From Polyangiaceae bacterium (GTDB lineage Bacteria > Myxococcota_A > Polyangia > Polyangiales > Polyangiaceae): 64,000 bases of DNA. Each line of letters starts with the position of its first letter. Position 1 is the first letter of the stretch. The notes under the pieces were generated by a model. The model had not been told where the DNA came from and made no database searches. It worked only from the letters and a program-made list of their open reading frames with translations. Shown here in pieces: positions 29,884 to 38,257 of this stretch. The position numbers and the translations under genes are program-made. The stretch lies in NCBI GenBank assembly GCA_029266615.1, contig JAQSWN010000031.1, forward strand, positions 43,915 through 107,914, written 5' to 3'.

Positions 29884-29905
29884 CGCGTTAGGCCATGTTC
29901 TTCGG

Positions 29906-29930
29906 CTCAGTCATTCAGCGAATCACTGAG
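29906..29930 (+). terminator. Possible hairpin after the kinase gene
   Basis: CTCAGT and ACTGAG form a 6-base stem, extended by ATT and AAT after one mismatch, with a 5-base loop, starting 23 bases past the kinase stop. There is no T-run. It may be a terminator or an operator for the DoxX-like gene at 30052. Confidence 0.35.
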
Positions 29931-30051
29931 AAACACGATGAGAACGGACGGTTTGGACATGGGGTGCTGCGTAGGGCAGGCGACGTGCCTCGGGAGCGGC
30001 TGAGCCGCCGAAATCTCGCTCGGTACGAATACTGCTCAGATTACGTACGTC

Positions 30052-30498
30052 ATGCAGCATTCAAAGACGAAGCGTCTGCGCGCCGTTTACGCCGCTACCA
30101 CCGTGCTGTTCCTCGCGTTGCAAGCGTGGTCGAGCTGGCAATATTTCAGCGAAGCGCCACGAATGACGGACACCATCACCGAGCTCGGGTACCCGGTGTA
30201 CTTCATGAAAATCTTGGCCTTCGCCAAGGTGCTCGGCGTGCTGGCGATCGCCACCGGCTTCTCGCCTGCGCTCAAAGAGTGGGCCTACGCCGGCTTCACG
30301 TTCGACGTGTGCGGCGCTTTTGCGTCACACCTCAGCAAGGGTGACTCACCAGTCGTGGCGCTCGTACCGCTCGCGTTCTTCCTCGTGCAGCTCGCCTCGT
30401 ACTACTGCTGGAAACAATTGGCGGGCAGGCGCGAGACACGTCGGAGGCGCTCCCCGTTCAGCGCGGAGCGGCGCGAGATGGCCCAGAGCGCCGCTTGA
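30052..30498 (+). CDS. DoxX-like small membrane protein
   Basis: 148 residues with four hydrophobic helices (about 10-28, 45-70, 78-95, 100-120). The sequence GYPVYFMKILAFAKVLGVLAIATG followed by EWAYAGFTFDVCGAFASHL is typical of the DoxX-like family. Family members are thought to be quinone-linked or redox-associated, but the function of this subgroup is not known. The C-terminal tail is basic and Arg-rich. The start is the ATG at 30052; a 450-base overlapping frame starting at 29895 is an artefact. Confidence 0.82.
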   Translation: MQHSKTKRLRAVYAATTVLFLALQAWSSWQYFSEAPRMTDTITELGYPVYFMKILAFAKVLGVLAIATGFSPALKEWAYAGFTFDVCGAFASHLSKGDSPVVALVPLAFFLVQLASYYCWKQLAGRRETRRRRSPFSAERREMAQSAA

Positions 30499-30527
30499 AC
30501 GGTACGGGTGATGCATGAGCGTGGGGG

Positions 30528-30746
30528 ATGGAGCCCGTTACCGACCCCAACCGGGGCACGATGCGAAACGCTGGGGGCGACGGCGTCCAAGCCACGGTGT
30601 GGGTCGTCGCGATGCTGTCCGTCCTCGTGCTGCTCGCCCTCGGCGTGGCGTGGGGGATGAAGAATCGGTTCTCCATCCAAAGCCCGGGCGTGAGCCCAGA
30701 CCTGCCTACCTTGCCGGGTAAGACCCCCGAGCCGAACAACCCATGA
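30528..30746 (+). CDS. Small single-pass membrane protein
   Basis: 72 residues (a second in-frame ATG at 30561 would give 61). One membrane helix (about 22-44, ATVWVVAMLSVLVLLALGVAWG) is followed by a Pro-rich tail. Its stop overlaps the start of the AI-2E transporter gene (ATGA), so it is translated with it and may be a partner subunit. No family recognised. Confidence 0.6.
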   Translation: MEPVTDPNRGTMRNAGGDGVQATVWVVAMLSVLVLLALGVAWGMKNRFSIQSPGVSPDLPTLPGKTPEPNNP

Positions 30747-31822
30747 GCCAAGCCCGGCCGGCCGGGGTGGATATTCCGAAACCGCATCGCGAGCAACCAC
30801 AAGGCTCCAGCACGGCGCTGCGCTGGGTCGTCGGTGGGGTGTGCTTCGGCGCGCTCGTAGTCATCATGCCGTTCTGGGTGCCGCTCGTCGTTGCCGCCTG
30901 GGCCGCTTCGCTGGCCAAGCCGATTCACCACTCGTTAGCGAAGCGCCTGCACCGCCGCAAGTGGGCGGCGGCGTTGATCACCGTCCTTTTGGTGCTGGCT
31001 TTCGTTACCCCCATCGTCGTGGCCGTCCTTTCCCTGGCGGGCTCGGCGGTGCAGCTCGGGCGACAGCTCATGAACGCCCAGAGCGGCCAAGAGGCTCTAC
31101 GGTCGTTGGCCGCAAACGGCTCCGGCGAGGCGTTCGACCCGCGACACCTGAGCCTGCAGCAGCTCGCAGACTTCGCGCGTGCGCACGGGGCGAGCGCGCT
31201 CGGCATGGCCAAGACTTTCTTCGGCGCCGCCACCGTCACCGTCGTGGGCGTGGTGGTGTTCGTCTCCACTTTCTACAAGTTCTTGCTCGATGGTCAGCGG
31301 CTCCACGAGTGGCTGCTCGTCCATTCGCCGCTCGAGCGCGGGCACTTCCACCGTCTTTCGAGTGCCTTTACCGAGGTCGGTAACGGCTTGATGGTGGGCG
31401 TGGGCCTGACGGCCCTGCTGCAAGGCGCGGTCGCGACGATTGGCTACCTCGTGTGCGGCGTCCCCCAGCCGCTGGTGCTGGGCCTGGTCACGGTCTTCGC
31501 TTCGCTCATCCCGTCAGTCGGTTCTGGCCTGGTTTGGGCGCCGGTGACGGCGGGGCTCTGGCTTTCGGGTCGCCCGGGAGCCGCCGTCGCGTTGCTCGTC
31601 ATTGGTTGCGTCGTCTCCGTGGTCGACAACGCGATACGACCGCTGCTGGCTCAGTACGGTGACCTGCGCATGAATGGGCTGTTGTTGTTCATCGCTATGC
31701 TCGGCGGAATCGCGGTCTTCGGACCGAGCGGCTTGCTGCTCGGCCCGCTCTTGGTGCGCGTCGCGATTGAAGGGTTGGCCATGCTGCGGGAGGCACAGCC
31801 CGCATCTTTTCCCAGCAGCTAG
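30743..31822 (+). CDS. AI-2E family membrane transporter
   Basis: 359 residues with about eight hydrophobic segments. The layout and blocks (VIMPFWVPLVVAAWAASLAKPI near the N-terminus, YLVCGVPQPLVLGLVTVFASLIPSVG and VVDNAIRPLL near the C-terminus) are those of the AI-2E/YdiK/TqsA family. Members export small molecules or act as sodium/proton antiporters; autoinducer-2 transport is shown for only a few and should not be assumed. It is coupled to the preceding 72-residue membrane protein. Confidence 0.88.
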   Translation: MSQARPAGVDIPKPHREQPQGSSTALRWVVGGVCFGALVVIMPFWVPLVVAAWAASLAKPIHHSLAKRLHRRKWAAALITVLLVLAFVTPIVVAVLSLAGSAVQLGRQLMNAQSGQEALRSLAANGSGEAFDPRHLSLQQLADFARAHGASALGMAKTFFGAATVTVVGVVVFVSTFYKFLLDGQRLHEWLLVHSPLERGHFHRLSSAFTEVGNGLMVGVGLTALLQGAVATIGYLVCGVPQPLVLGLVTVFASLIPSVGSGLVWAPVTAGLWLSGRPGAAVALLVIGCVVSVVDNAIRPLLAQYGDLRMNGLLLFIAMLGGIAVFGPSGLLLGPLLVRVAIEGLAMLREAQPASFPSS

Positions 31823-31852
31823 CGCAGCGCATGTCCGCGCCGTAAGGAAATT

Positions 31853-32746
31853 TCAGCTAGGGAGGGGCGCCACACTCTGCGGCCACGCGCCTTGCAGCGC
31901 TTTTTGCATGCGCCCGTTCAGGTTGTGCCCCGCCTTCTCGTCACCGACCACCAACGCTTCGAGACCCGCCCGTTCGAGCACCTTTTTCGCGCTGCGCGCG
32001 GTCACGAAGCAGGTTGGATTGCCACACAGCAAGACGACGCGGCGGCCCCCCGCGGCTCGGTATGCGGCCGCGAAGCTAGGGCTCGACATCGTCCGGTAGC
32101 CGCCCTCGGCTAAGATGGCGATGGGAAACTCTGCCGCGTGCTTGCGCAAAAACGGCTCCGCAAACGTCGCCCCCTGCGAGAAGCCGGCGAAGATGTATGG
32201 CGCTTGCGCCAAGTAGTCCGAGTACCGCGCCTTGACGGTACCTAGTGTAACGAGCGCGCGCTCCTCGAGCTGTTGCGGGGACACCCACGCGAACGTCATG
32301 GGCCCCATTGGGTGCCCTTGGGGACACGCAACGAATGCTGTCACCTGCGCGCCGAGCCGCCATCCGCCGCAAGCCCAATCGGCGCGATCACCCGCACCGT
32401 GCGCGGCGACGATGAGCCGCGACGGAGCGACCGCATCGATCGGCGGCATCACGACCGTGGTCTGCTTGGCCTCGGCGATCTCGACGAGCCAGTTGCTGCG
32501 TAGTGGCGGCAAACCTTTGCTGGCTTCCGCCGGCACCACGGGGTGCGCCTCTGTAGGTACGGCGGCGGAAGCCGCGGGCAGCGGGTCGTGACGGCTCGGC
32601 GGCTTCTGGCAGGCGCCTAGGGCCAGCCCGAGCGCGACGATGTTCCCGAGCCGCCACCGGCGGCGTAAACTGGCGCCATGCCTACGGACCCGCTGCGAGA
32701 GCGCTTCGAACGAGTCGACACCGACGGCAACGGCAAGATTGACCAA
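31853..32746 (-). CDS. Serine esterase/hydrolase lipoprotein
   Basis: An alpha/beta hydrolase with nucleophile elbow GFSQG, oxyanion region SRLIVAAHGAGDRADWA and a late HNLNG that supplies the catalytic His. The N-terminal segment LGNIVALGLALGAC looks like a lipobox signal peptide. No ATG, GTG or TTG lies just before it: the nearest candidate is the TTG at 32746, which overlaps the divergent EF-hand gene, so the true start is unsettled and may use a rarer codon. The fold is near dienelactone hydrolases and polyhydroxybutyrate depolymerases; the substrate is unknown. It is convergent with the AI-2E gene. Confidence 0.72.
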   Translation of the reverse strand: MVNLAVAVGVDSFEALSQRVRRHGASLRRRWRLGNIVALGLALGACQKPPSRHDPLPAASAAVPTEAHPVVPAEASKGLPPLRSNWLVEIAEAKQTTVVMPPIDAVAPSRLIVAAHGAGDRADWACGGWRLGAQVTAFVACPQGHPMGPMTFAWVSPQQLEERALVTLGTVKARYSDYLAQAPYIFAGFSQGATFAEPFLRKHAAEFPIAILAEGGYRTMSSPSFAAAYRAAGGRRVVLLCGNPTCFVTARSAKKVLERAGLEALVVGDEKAGHNLNGRMQKALQGAWPQSVAPLPS

Positions 32747-32887
32747 GCAGAGATGGCGACGCTGCTGGACGGCCTTGGTGTCGGCTTCGACGACAGCCAA
32801 GTACGAGCGGCATTCACAGCGATCGACGTGGACGGGACTGGTCAAATTGAGCTCGAGGAGTTTCGGGCTTGGTGGCAAGGGCGCTGA
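32678..32887 (+). CDS. Calmodulin-like miniprotein with two EF-hands
   Basis: 69 residues, essentially just two EF-hands: DTDGNGKIDQAE (about 14-25) and DVDGTGQIELEE (about 50-61), each with the normal acidic residues at positions 1, 3, 5 and 12. It has no signal peptide, so it is a cytoplasmic calcium sensor or buffer. Its 5' end overlaps the unsettled start of the divergent esterase gene. The transcript runs into the hairpin at 32894-32921. A binding partner is not evident. Confidence 0.82.
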   Translation: MPTDPLRERFERVDTDGNGKIDQAEMATLLDGLGVGFDDSQVRAAFTAIDVDGTGQIELEEFRAWWQGR

Positions 32888-32893
32888 GCGAAT

Positions 32894-32921
32894 GGGCCCG
32901 GTCCGAGCTAGAACCGGGCCC
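32894..32921. terminator. Bidirectional terminator hairpin
   Basis: A perfect 9-base inverted repeat, GGGCCCGGT and ACCGGGCCC, with a 10-base loop, sits between the converging EF-hand and OmpA-lipoprotein genes. It can end transcription from both sides. Confidence 0.75.
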
Positions 32922-32935
32922 CACTTGGTGCCAGC

Positions 32936-33646
32936 TTACTTGGTAGCCGTGCCGTGCCCGGAGCTACCGACGGCCTTGCCGCTCGCTCCGCTCCCCTCCA
33001 CCTGATCCGCGTACGTGGACGCGCTGTTCGACGGCGTCTGCTTCGGCGCGTTGGCAGGGGGATTTTCGGTCAAGCTGGTGCGGTCCGTCGCGTCTCCGAG
33101 CACGAGATCCACGCGACGGTCGCGCGCCATGGTGTCGGCGTCGGTGCCGGTGGCGCCCTCTTCACCGCGCGAAACGACGAGCAGCTTGCTGTCTGCCACA
33201 CCTTTCTGAATCAAATACGTGCGCGTGGCTTCCGCCCGGTTGGCCCCGAGCTGGTGGTTGTGGTCTTCGGTCCCACGCTTGTCTGCGCGCCCGACGATGG
33301 TGACGGTGCGATTCTTGAGCGGCCCATCCTTCATGCAGTTGGCGACGTCGGCGAGAATGTCGCGACCACGCGGACGGAGGCTCGCCTGGTCCACGTCGAA
33401 CTGAGGTACCTCCTCCGGGTCGGCGGGGAAGCGGCAGTCCTTCATTATTTCCGGCGAGAGGCGGATCGTCGTTCCACCGTCGCCGACCTGTTGGCTTGCG
33501 GCGGGCTCCTGGCTCGCGACGGGCGTGATCTGCGACGCGTCCAGCGCCGGCTTCTTTTCTTCGCCTGCGCAGGCCACGACGCTCAGCACCAGAGCGCCAC
33601 ACCCGATCCATGCTGCCCTGTGGCACTGCGTCTTAATTCTAGCCAT
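32936..33646 (-). CDS. OmpA/Pal-like peptidoglycan-associated lipoprotein
   Basis: 236 residues from the ATG at 33646, preceded by a strong AAAGGAG ribosome-binding site. The signal peptide ends in SVVAC with lipidation at C26. A linker (27-65) leads to an OmpA C-terminal domain (about 80-185) with FDVDQASLRPRGRDILADVA, VGRADKRGTEDHNHQLGANRAEATRTYL and the DRRVDLVL ending; the domain binds peptidoglycan. The last 50 residues are Ser/Gly-rich. It anchors the outer membrane to the wall. It is convergent with the EF-hand gene. Confidence 0.88.
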   Translation of the reverse strand: MARIKTQCHRAAWIGCGALVLSVVACAGEEKKPALDASQITPVASQEPAASQQVGDGGTTIRLSPEIMKDCRFPADPEEVPQFDVDQASLRPRGRDILADVANCMKDGPLKNRTVTIVGRADKRGTEDHNHQLGANRAEATRTYLIQKGVADSKLLVVSRGEEGATGTDADTMARDRRVDLVLGDATDRTSLTENPPANAPKQTPSNSASTYADQVEGSGASGKAVGSSGHGTATK

Positions 33647-33826
33647 TACGGTGCTCCTTTTCTCGAAGTTGGGAAGGAACCGGCCCTTCGTGCAAAGCCG
33701 GGGCCAACGCGAACGCCTCCGCCGTGAACGGTTTCGGGGCCGCGCCACATCTCGGCCACATTTTCTCCTCGAGCTCGCCCTGACGCGTGCGCGGCCGAGC
33801 CATGTCGCCCCGCCAGAATCTAGCCC

Positions 33827-35086
33827 ATGAAGTACTTTGCGGCGGTGGCGCTGGTGTGGCTCGGCTGTGCTTTTGCCTGGGTGATTTTGGGGGCAACACT
33901 GGTCCACCGTTCGGGCGAGACGTCCAGCGAGCTCACGACCGAGGTAGACAAGCTTTGGGGTCCACCTCTATCGCAGTCGCCCCCCACCGCGACGTACCAG
34001 CAGCCCGAGCGCGTTCGCGAAAAGGTCGCGACGGTAGACGCGCAGGGCCGTAGCGTCGAGCAGTGGGTGGAGCGCGACACGATGAAGACGCTCACCTTGC
34101 CGCTCGTCAGCTCGGACCTTCAGGTGAAGCTACGCCTCCAGCACCGCCAAAAAGGGCTGCTCTGGTTCGCGACCTACGGCGTGCACTTCGGCGGCAACTA
34201 CGTGTTCGTGAACGATACGGCAGCCGAGCGAGTCGTCGAGGCACACTTCCCTCTCGAGGCGGCCGGCTCCGTGTTCGACGGCTTCGGCATCGAGGACGAA
34301 AGCGGTGCTGCGCGCCCGTACCGAGTCGCGCAGAACGTTGCGCACTTTTCCACGACGCTACCGCCGGGTGGAAAGCTTTCGTTTCGAGTGCACTACCGAG
34401 CGCGCGGTCGCTCCAGCTTCCACTACGAAATCACCCGAGACACCGGCCGCGTGGAGAATTTCGTGCTCAAGATGAGCACCGACTTCGCGGAGGTGAACTT
34501 CCCATCTGGCACGCTGTCGCCGTCGCATCACGCCAGCACCGCCGACACCTGGAGTGGCGAGTGGCGCTTCGATAGCCTCGTCGCGAGCTCCGGCATTGGC
34601 GTGGAGCTGCCTCAAAAATTGAATCCAGGACCGCTCGCCTCGCGTATCACCTTCTTTGCGCCCGTCGGCTTGCTATTCTTCATGTTCGTGGCGGCTGTGC
34701 TCGGGGCCGCTCGCGGCACACGGCTCCACCCGATGCACTACCTGTTCATCGGCTGCGCGTTCTTCGCGTTCCATTTGCTCTTCGCGTACACGGTGGACCA
34801 CCTGGCCATCGAGCTCTCGTTCGCGCTCGCGTCGGCGGTCAGTGTGTTCTTGGTCGTGAGCTATGGCCGGCTCTTTCTGGGCATGCGGAGCGCAGTGCTG
34901 CTCCTCGGCGTACCCCAGCTTCTGTACCTCGTGCTCTTCTCCGCCACGTTTTTCTGGCACGGCTACACGGGACTGGCCGTCGCCGTCGGAGCGGTGCTCA
35001 CACTGTTCGTCATCATGCAGATGACGGGGCGCATTCGCTGGGACTCGGCGCCTCGAGGCGGCGCGCTCGAATCCACTCCCTCGTGA
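33827..35086 (+). CDS. CreD-like inner membrane protein
   Basis: 419 residues. An N-terminal membrane helix (5-25) is followed by a periplasmic beta-rich domain (about 40-270) and about five C-terminal helices with HPMHYLFIGCAFFAFHLLF and a final MTGRIRWD, matching CreD/inner-membrane resistance proteins. In E. coli creD belongs to the CreBC regulon and gives colicin tolerance, but no creBC genes are here. The role in this organism is unknown. It ends before the strong hairpin at 35137-35168. Confidence 0.78.
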   Translation: MKYFAAVALVWLGCAFAWVILGATLVHRSGETSSELTTEVDKLWGPPLSQSPPTATYQQPERVREKVATVDAQGRSVEQWVERDTMKTLTLPLVSSDLQVKLRLQHRQKGLLWFATYGVHFGGNYVFVNDTAAERVVEAHFPLEAAGSVFDGFGIEDESGAARPYRVAQNVAHFSTTLPPGGKLSFRVHYRARGRSSFHYEITRDTGRVENFVLKMSTDFAEVNFPSGTLSPSHHASTADTWSGEWRFDSLVASSGIGVELPQKLNPGPLASRITFFAPVGLLFFMFVAAVLGAARGTRLHPMHYLFIGCAFFAFHLLFAYTVDHLAIELSFALASAVSVFLVVSYGRLFLGMRSAVLLLGVPQLLYLVLFSATFFWHGYTGLAVAVGAVLTLFVIMQMTGRIRWDSAPRGGALESTPS

Positions 35087-35136
35087 GTCGCGGCGGACCA
35101 TCGCCGGCCCCCGTGCACCAAGTGCTGTGAAAGCGT

Positions 35137-35168
35137 GCGGGTGGCGCTCGGTTTCGAGCGCCGCCCGC
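35137..35168. terminator. Strong bidirectional hairpin terminator
   Basis: A 14-base stem (13 Watson-Crick pairs and one G-U) with a GTTT loop, between the converging CreD-like and GDPD/phytase-like genes. A short T-rich stretch (CTTTCTT) follows on the plus strand. Confidence 0.8.
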
Positions 35169-35184
35169 CTCGGCTTTCTTGGTC

Positions 35185-37830
35185 TCAGAACAGCTTCTTC
35201 GGCAGCTTCACGAAAATGAGCTCGTTGTCATCGGGGAGCTTTTGGCCCACGTGACGACCGATGCTGAAGGGGTAATTGTTGTCGTTGATCACGGCCAGAG
35301 TGTCCGGGGACATCACGAGGACGCTCTCGATGGTCTGAAACGGGAACGCGAACGGATTGCCGAGCCCGACGTCACCTTGGAGACCACCGTCCGACAAATG
35401 ATCCTTGTCTTTGATGCGCATCAGGTCGACTACCAGCCTCTTCTCCATCGCGCCGCCGTTCTTGGGCAGCTTGATTTGATAGATGTGCTTGAAGCCGAGC
35501 AGGTCGCCTTGGCTGTTATCGCGCTCGATGATGAGCCCCTCGTGGTCGTCGAACAGCACGAACTCGCCGATCGCGACGCCCTTCGTCTCGAATTGGTAAG
35601 TGAAGCGCTTGCCCGTAAATTTCTTCGTGGGGAGGTCGAATTCCGCAGCAAAGATGGTGTTCCCGACCCCGTCGAGCGGCTTCTCCAGGAGTGGGTAGAG
35701 TTTCGTGCCGTCTGGCGAGATGGCCATCCCTTCGAAGCCGCCGCTGCTTTGAGCGCGGACCGGGAAGTCCAGCGCGGTACGGCGGTACGGCCAGTACAAC
35801 CCGCCGAGCCACGGCGTGTTGTTTCCGTCGGCCAGCACTTGGCTCACCGGCTTTCCGATGTCGAGCGGCTGCAGGTTCGTGCTGTCGTCGCAGTACGTGA
35901 GGCCGGCAGCGGCGTCCGCGCTGTTTGGGTCGACGCACTTGCCGAAGTCACCCAGCAACACGACCTTTCGGACGAGCGGAAATTCCACCTGGGCCAGCAG
36001 CAGCGTGCGAAGGTCGAAGCTCTGGAGATCCGCACGGTCTTGCAGACCGCGCCCCATGATGCGCGAGCCGATGGCCTGGACGAACGCGCCGGGAGCCTGC
36101 GTGGTCGTAGGCTCGCGCGGGTCCGTCTTCGTCTCGATGTTGAAGCGAACGCGAGCGGCGTTTTTGGCCCGCTTTCGGGCTTGCGGGTGCGTCTTGCCAG
36201 CCCCCGTCGTGTAGTACTCGACGTAGAAGTCGACGAACTCGAACACCTGGTCGAGGCTCGGCATTAGGTACGCGTCGCCGCGGGCGTCACGCCGGCCCTG
36301 CGCCTTCCAGAACGCCACCGTCACCGGGGAGAGAGCCGGGTCGTTGGTCTGCGCGTTGCCGCGGATCACGCCATCGTTGATGATGGGATCGAACGCGTCC
36401 TGAATATCCGCGAACGTGGCGTCGGCAATCAGCTCCGGCAGCTCGCCGCCGAGCTTGCGACGTGATTTGCCGCCTGTCTCACCCGGCAGCTCCGCCTGAA
36501 ATACGCGATCGTGGTAGAGCACCGGCACGTTGTCCGACGTGAGACCACAGTCCATCTCCAGGGTCGTCATGAGCGAATCCAAGCCGGACTCGAAAGACGG
36601 CAAGCTGTTCTCCGGGCGGAGGTCGCGACCGCCGCGGTGCGCCTGCGCGTCGAACTTGCCACTATCGATGAGGCCATCTGAGTCGAGGTAGTCGCCGACC
36701 TTTCCGTCGCCGTTCGCATCGAACGCCGCGACCGCTGCGAATAGGAGATCGGGGCGATCGCTGATGATGCCGTTGACGCCGAGCTTCAGCAGCTCGGTCA
36801 TGCGGGGCGAGTCGTTCACCGTCCAGGTCACGACTTGGTAGCCGGCGCCCTGGAGATTCGGGTAAGCCCCCGGGCTCTTCGCGACGCGGACGAACTCGTC
36901 ATTGGCCGCAACCAAGCCCGTGTCGCCATTTTGTCCGGGTTTGTCGGGGCTCGCGAGGTTGTCGCGCTGGGTGTTGAAGCCTCGGTTACCGGTCGGGTCC
37001 GTGTCCACGAGGTGCACGTGCCAGGGCGAGACGACCGGCGGTTTGGTGTTGCCGTACGCCAGGCCGCGTTGCCGGAAGGCGTTCATGACGCGGAGGGTGG
37101 AGCCTTCTTCGATGAAGGGATTTTGCGGCGCGCGCACCTCGTGAGCCGCGTTGTCGGGATCCGGCAGCCCGATCGGCTCGTCTAGCAGCTTGCCGGCGGC
37201 GTCGAAGTGCAGCAAGAACGGTCCTAGCTCGTCACCGATCCAGATCGTGCCGTCGGGCGCGACCCGCATCGACTCCGCGTCGAAGTCGGCGCCCGTCAAG
37301 ACGCGATCAGTCGTAAATTCGTTCACGACCGCGAACTTCACCTTGCGGTCCGGGTCGTGGAGCTCGACGTAGCTCTCTACGGAGACGTTGCCCGTGCCGC
37401 CCGTCGCGGTCTTCAAGTCGGGGCGAATGCGGTAGATGCGCAGACGAAAGTCAGCTGAATTTTCGATGGAACCATAGCCATTGTCGCTGAGCGCCCAGAA
37501 CGACCCATCCAGGTTGTCGACCAGGCAAGAGAAGCCTTGAACCGGTTGGGCGCTGAAGTTGACGCCGGCGTAGAGGCCGGAGGAAGGGCCGTCGACGAAG
37601 GTCGCCGCGGGTAGAACGGCACGGCCCACCAATCCGACCGGCGCCTGGCGTTGGATGCCGAAGGCGGCGAGGGGGTCGTCCTCGGTGCCGGAGCCGTTGC
37701 CCTTGCCGCCGTTGGCAGAAGAGCCCGCGCTGCCCGAGCCGGTCTCTGGCTCGTAACGACCGCCACACGCAGCGAGGAGCGAAGAGGCGAACAAGAAGGT
37801 GAGCGTTGCCGAAGACGAGAGCTTACGCAT
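35185..37830 (-). CDS. Lipoprotein combining phytase-like propeller and permuted GDPD
   Basis: 881 residues from the ATG at 37830. The signal peptide ends in LLAAC (lipidated C22), then a Gly/Ser linker. Residues about 60-260 and 675-880 resemble the two halves of an esterase-like phytase beta-propeller (IWIGDELGPFLLHFD early; SIGRH near the end). Between them lies a glycerophosphodiester phosphodiesterase whose end segment (WTVN and GVNGIISDRPDLL, 335-363) comes before its start segment (AHRGGRDLRPENSLPSFE, 397-414; catalytic HRG and LEMD; IETKTD at 565-570). An EF-hand-like run DANGDGKVGDYLDSDG (371-386) joins them. It should hydrolyse phosphodiesters or related esters at the cell surface. 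It is divergent from ku and ends at a strong hairpin. Confidence 0.83.
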   Translation of the reverse strand: MRKLSSSATLTFLFASSLLAACGGRYEPETGSGSAGSSANGGKGNGSGTEDDPLAAFGIQRQAPVGLVGRAVLPAATFVDGPSSGLYAGVNFSAQPVQGFSCLVDNLDGSFWALSDNGYGSIENSADFRLRIYRIRPDLKTATGGTGNVSVESYVELHDPDRKVKFAVVNEFTTDRVLTGADFDAESMRVAPDGTIWIGDELGPFLLHFDAAGKLLDEPIGLPDPDNAAHEVRAPQNPFIEEGSTLRVMNAFRQRGLAYGNTKPPVVSPWHVHLVDTDPTGNRGFNTQRDNLASPDKPGQNGDTGLVAANDEFVRVAKSPGAYPNLQGAGYQVVTWTVNDSPRMTELLKLGVNGIISDRPDLLFAAVAAFDANGDGKVGDYLDSDGLIDSGKFDAQAHRGGRDLRPENSLPSFESGLDSLMTTLEMDCGLTSDNVPVLYHDRVFQAELPGETGGKSRRKLGGELPELIADATFADIQDAFDPIINDGVIRGNAQTNDPALSPVTVAFWKAQGRRDARGDAYLMPSLDQVFEFVDFYVEYYTTGAGKTHPQARKRAKNAARVRFNIETKTDPREPTTTQAPGAFVQAIGSRIMGRGLQDRADLQSFDLRTLLLAQVEFPLVRKVVLLGDFGKCVDPNSADAAAGLTYCDDSTNLQPLDIGKPVSQVLADGNNTPWLGGLYWPYRRTALDFPVRAQSSGGFEGMAISPDGTKLYPLLEKPLDGVGNTIFAAEFDLPTKKFTGKRFTYQFETKGVAIGEFVLFDDHEGLIIERDNSQGDLLGFKHIYQIKLPKNGGAMEKRLVVDLMRIKDKDHLSDGGLQGDVGLGNPFAFPFQTIESVLVMSPDTLAVINDNNYPFSIGRHVGQKLPDDNELIFVKLPKKLF

Positions 37831-38257
37831 GAACGAGTCCCTTTCCTTGAGGAGCGGCGAACGCTGTAACGCACTCGACAAGGACGTCCCGATCCTGCTC
37901 GGCAACTTTCCCGCGACGGCAGCAGGGGTACTGACGCATGTCACACCGTCTTCGCCCAGTTGCTCGGTCCCCGCCCCGCGGCGCGCGCGAACGACACCGC
38001 GCCCCGGCGCAAACCTTTTCGCCTCAGGCGAATTCGAAAGAACCAACCTCGGATGATTGGCCGACGTCGATTCGAACGGGGCTCGAACGTCGTTCCTTCG
38101 AAGCCGTCGAAGCAGCCGGTAACCTCGTTCGTGGAAGCGGCCTGAAGCGGCACGAAGTCTGCAGTTGTTGGCTCCAGCGTGCCTCCACGGCACGCCGATC
38201 GCGGCATCGGCGCCCCGATCGTGGCGGAACACTCCGCGCACCGGTGCAAGGAACAAC
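37831..38257. promoter_or_regulatory. Divergent promoter region of the GDPD lipoprotein and ku genes
   Basis: 427 bases without a convincing gene. It holds several palindromes: TTCGCCT-C-AGGCGAA at 38018-38032 directly followed by TTCGAA, GAAC-GTC-GTTC at 38085-38095, and GCCGAT-N6-ATCGGC nearer ku. These may be operators for either gene; no consensus I know fits exactly. I could not place a convincing -10/-35 pair. Confidence 0.45.

Noticed and set aside
30081..30275. Short antisense frame over the DoxX-like gene
   Set aside because: Typical antisense opening in GC-rich DNA; no start signal.
29895..30344. 149-codon frame overlapping the DoxX-like gene
   Set aside because: Out of frame with a clear membrane protein gene, Arg/His-rich and without any family features.
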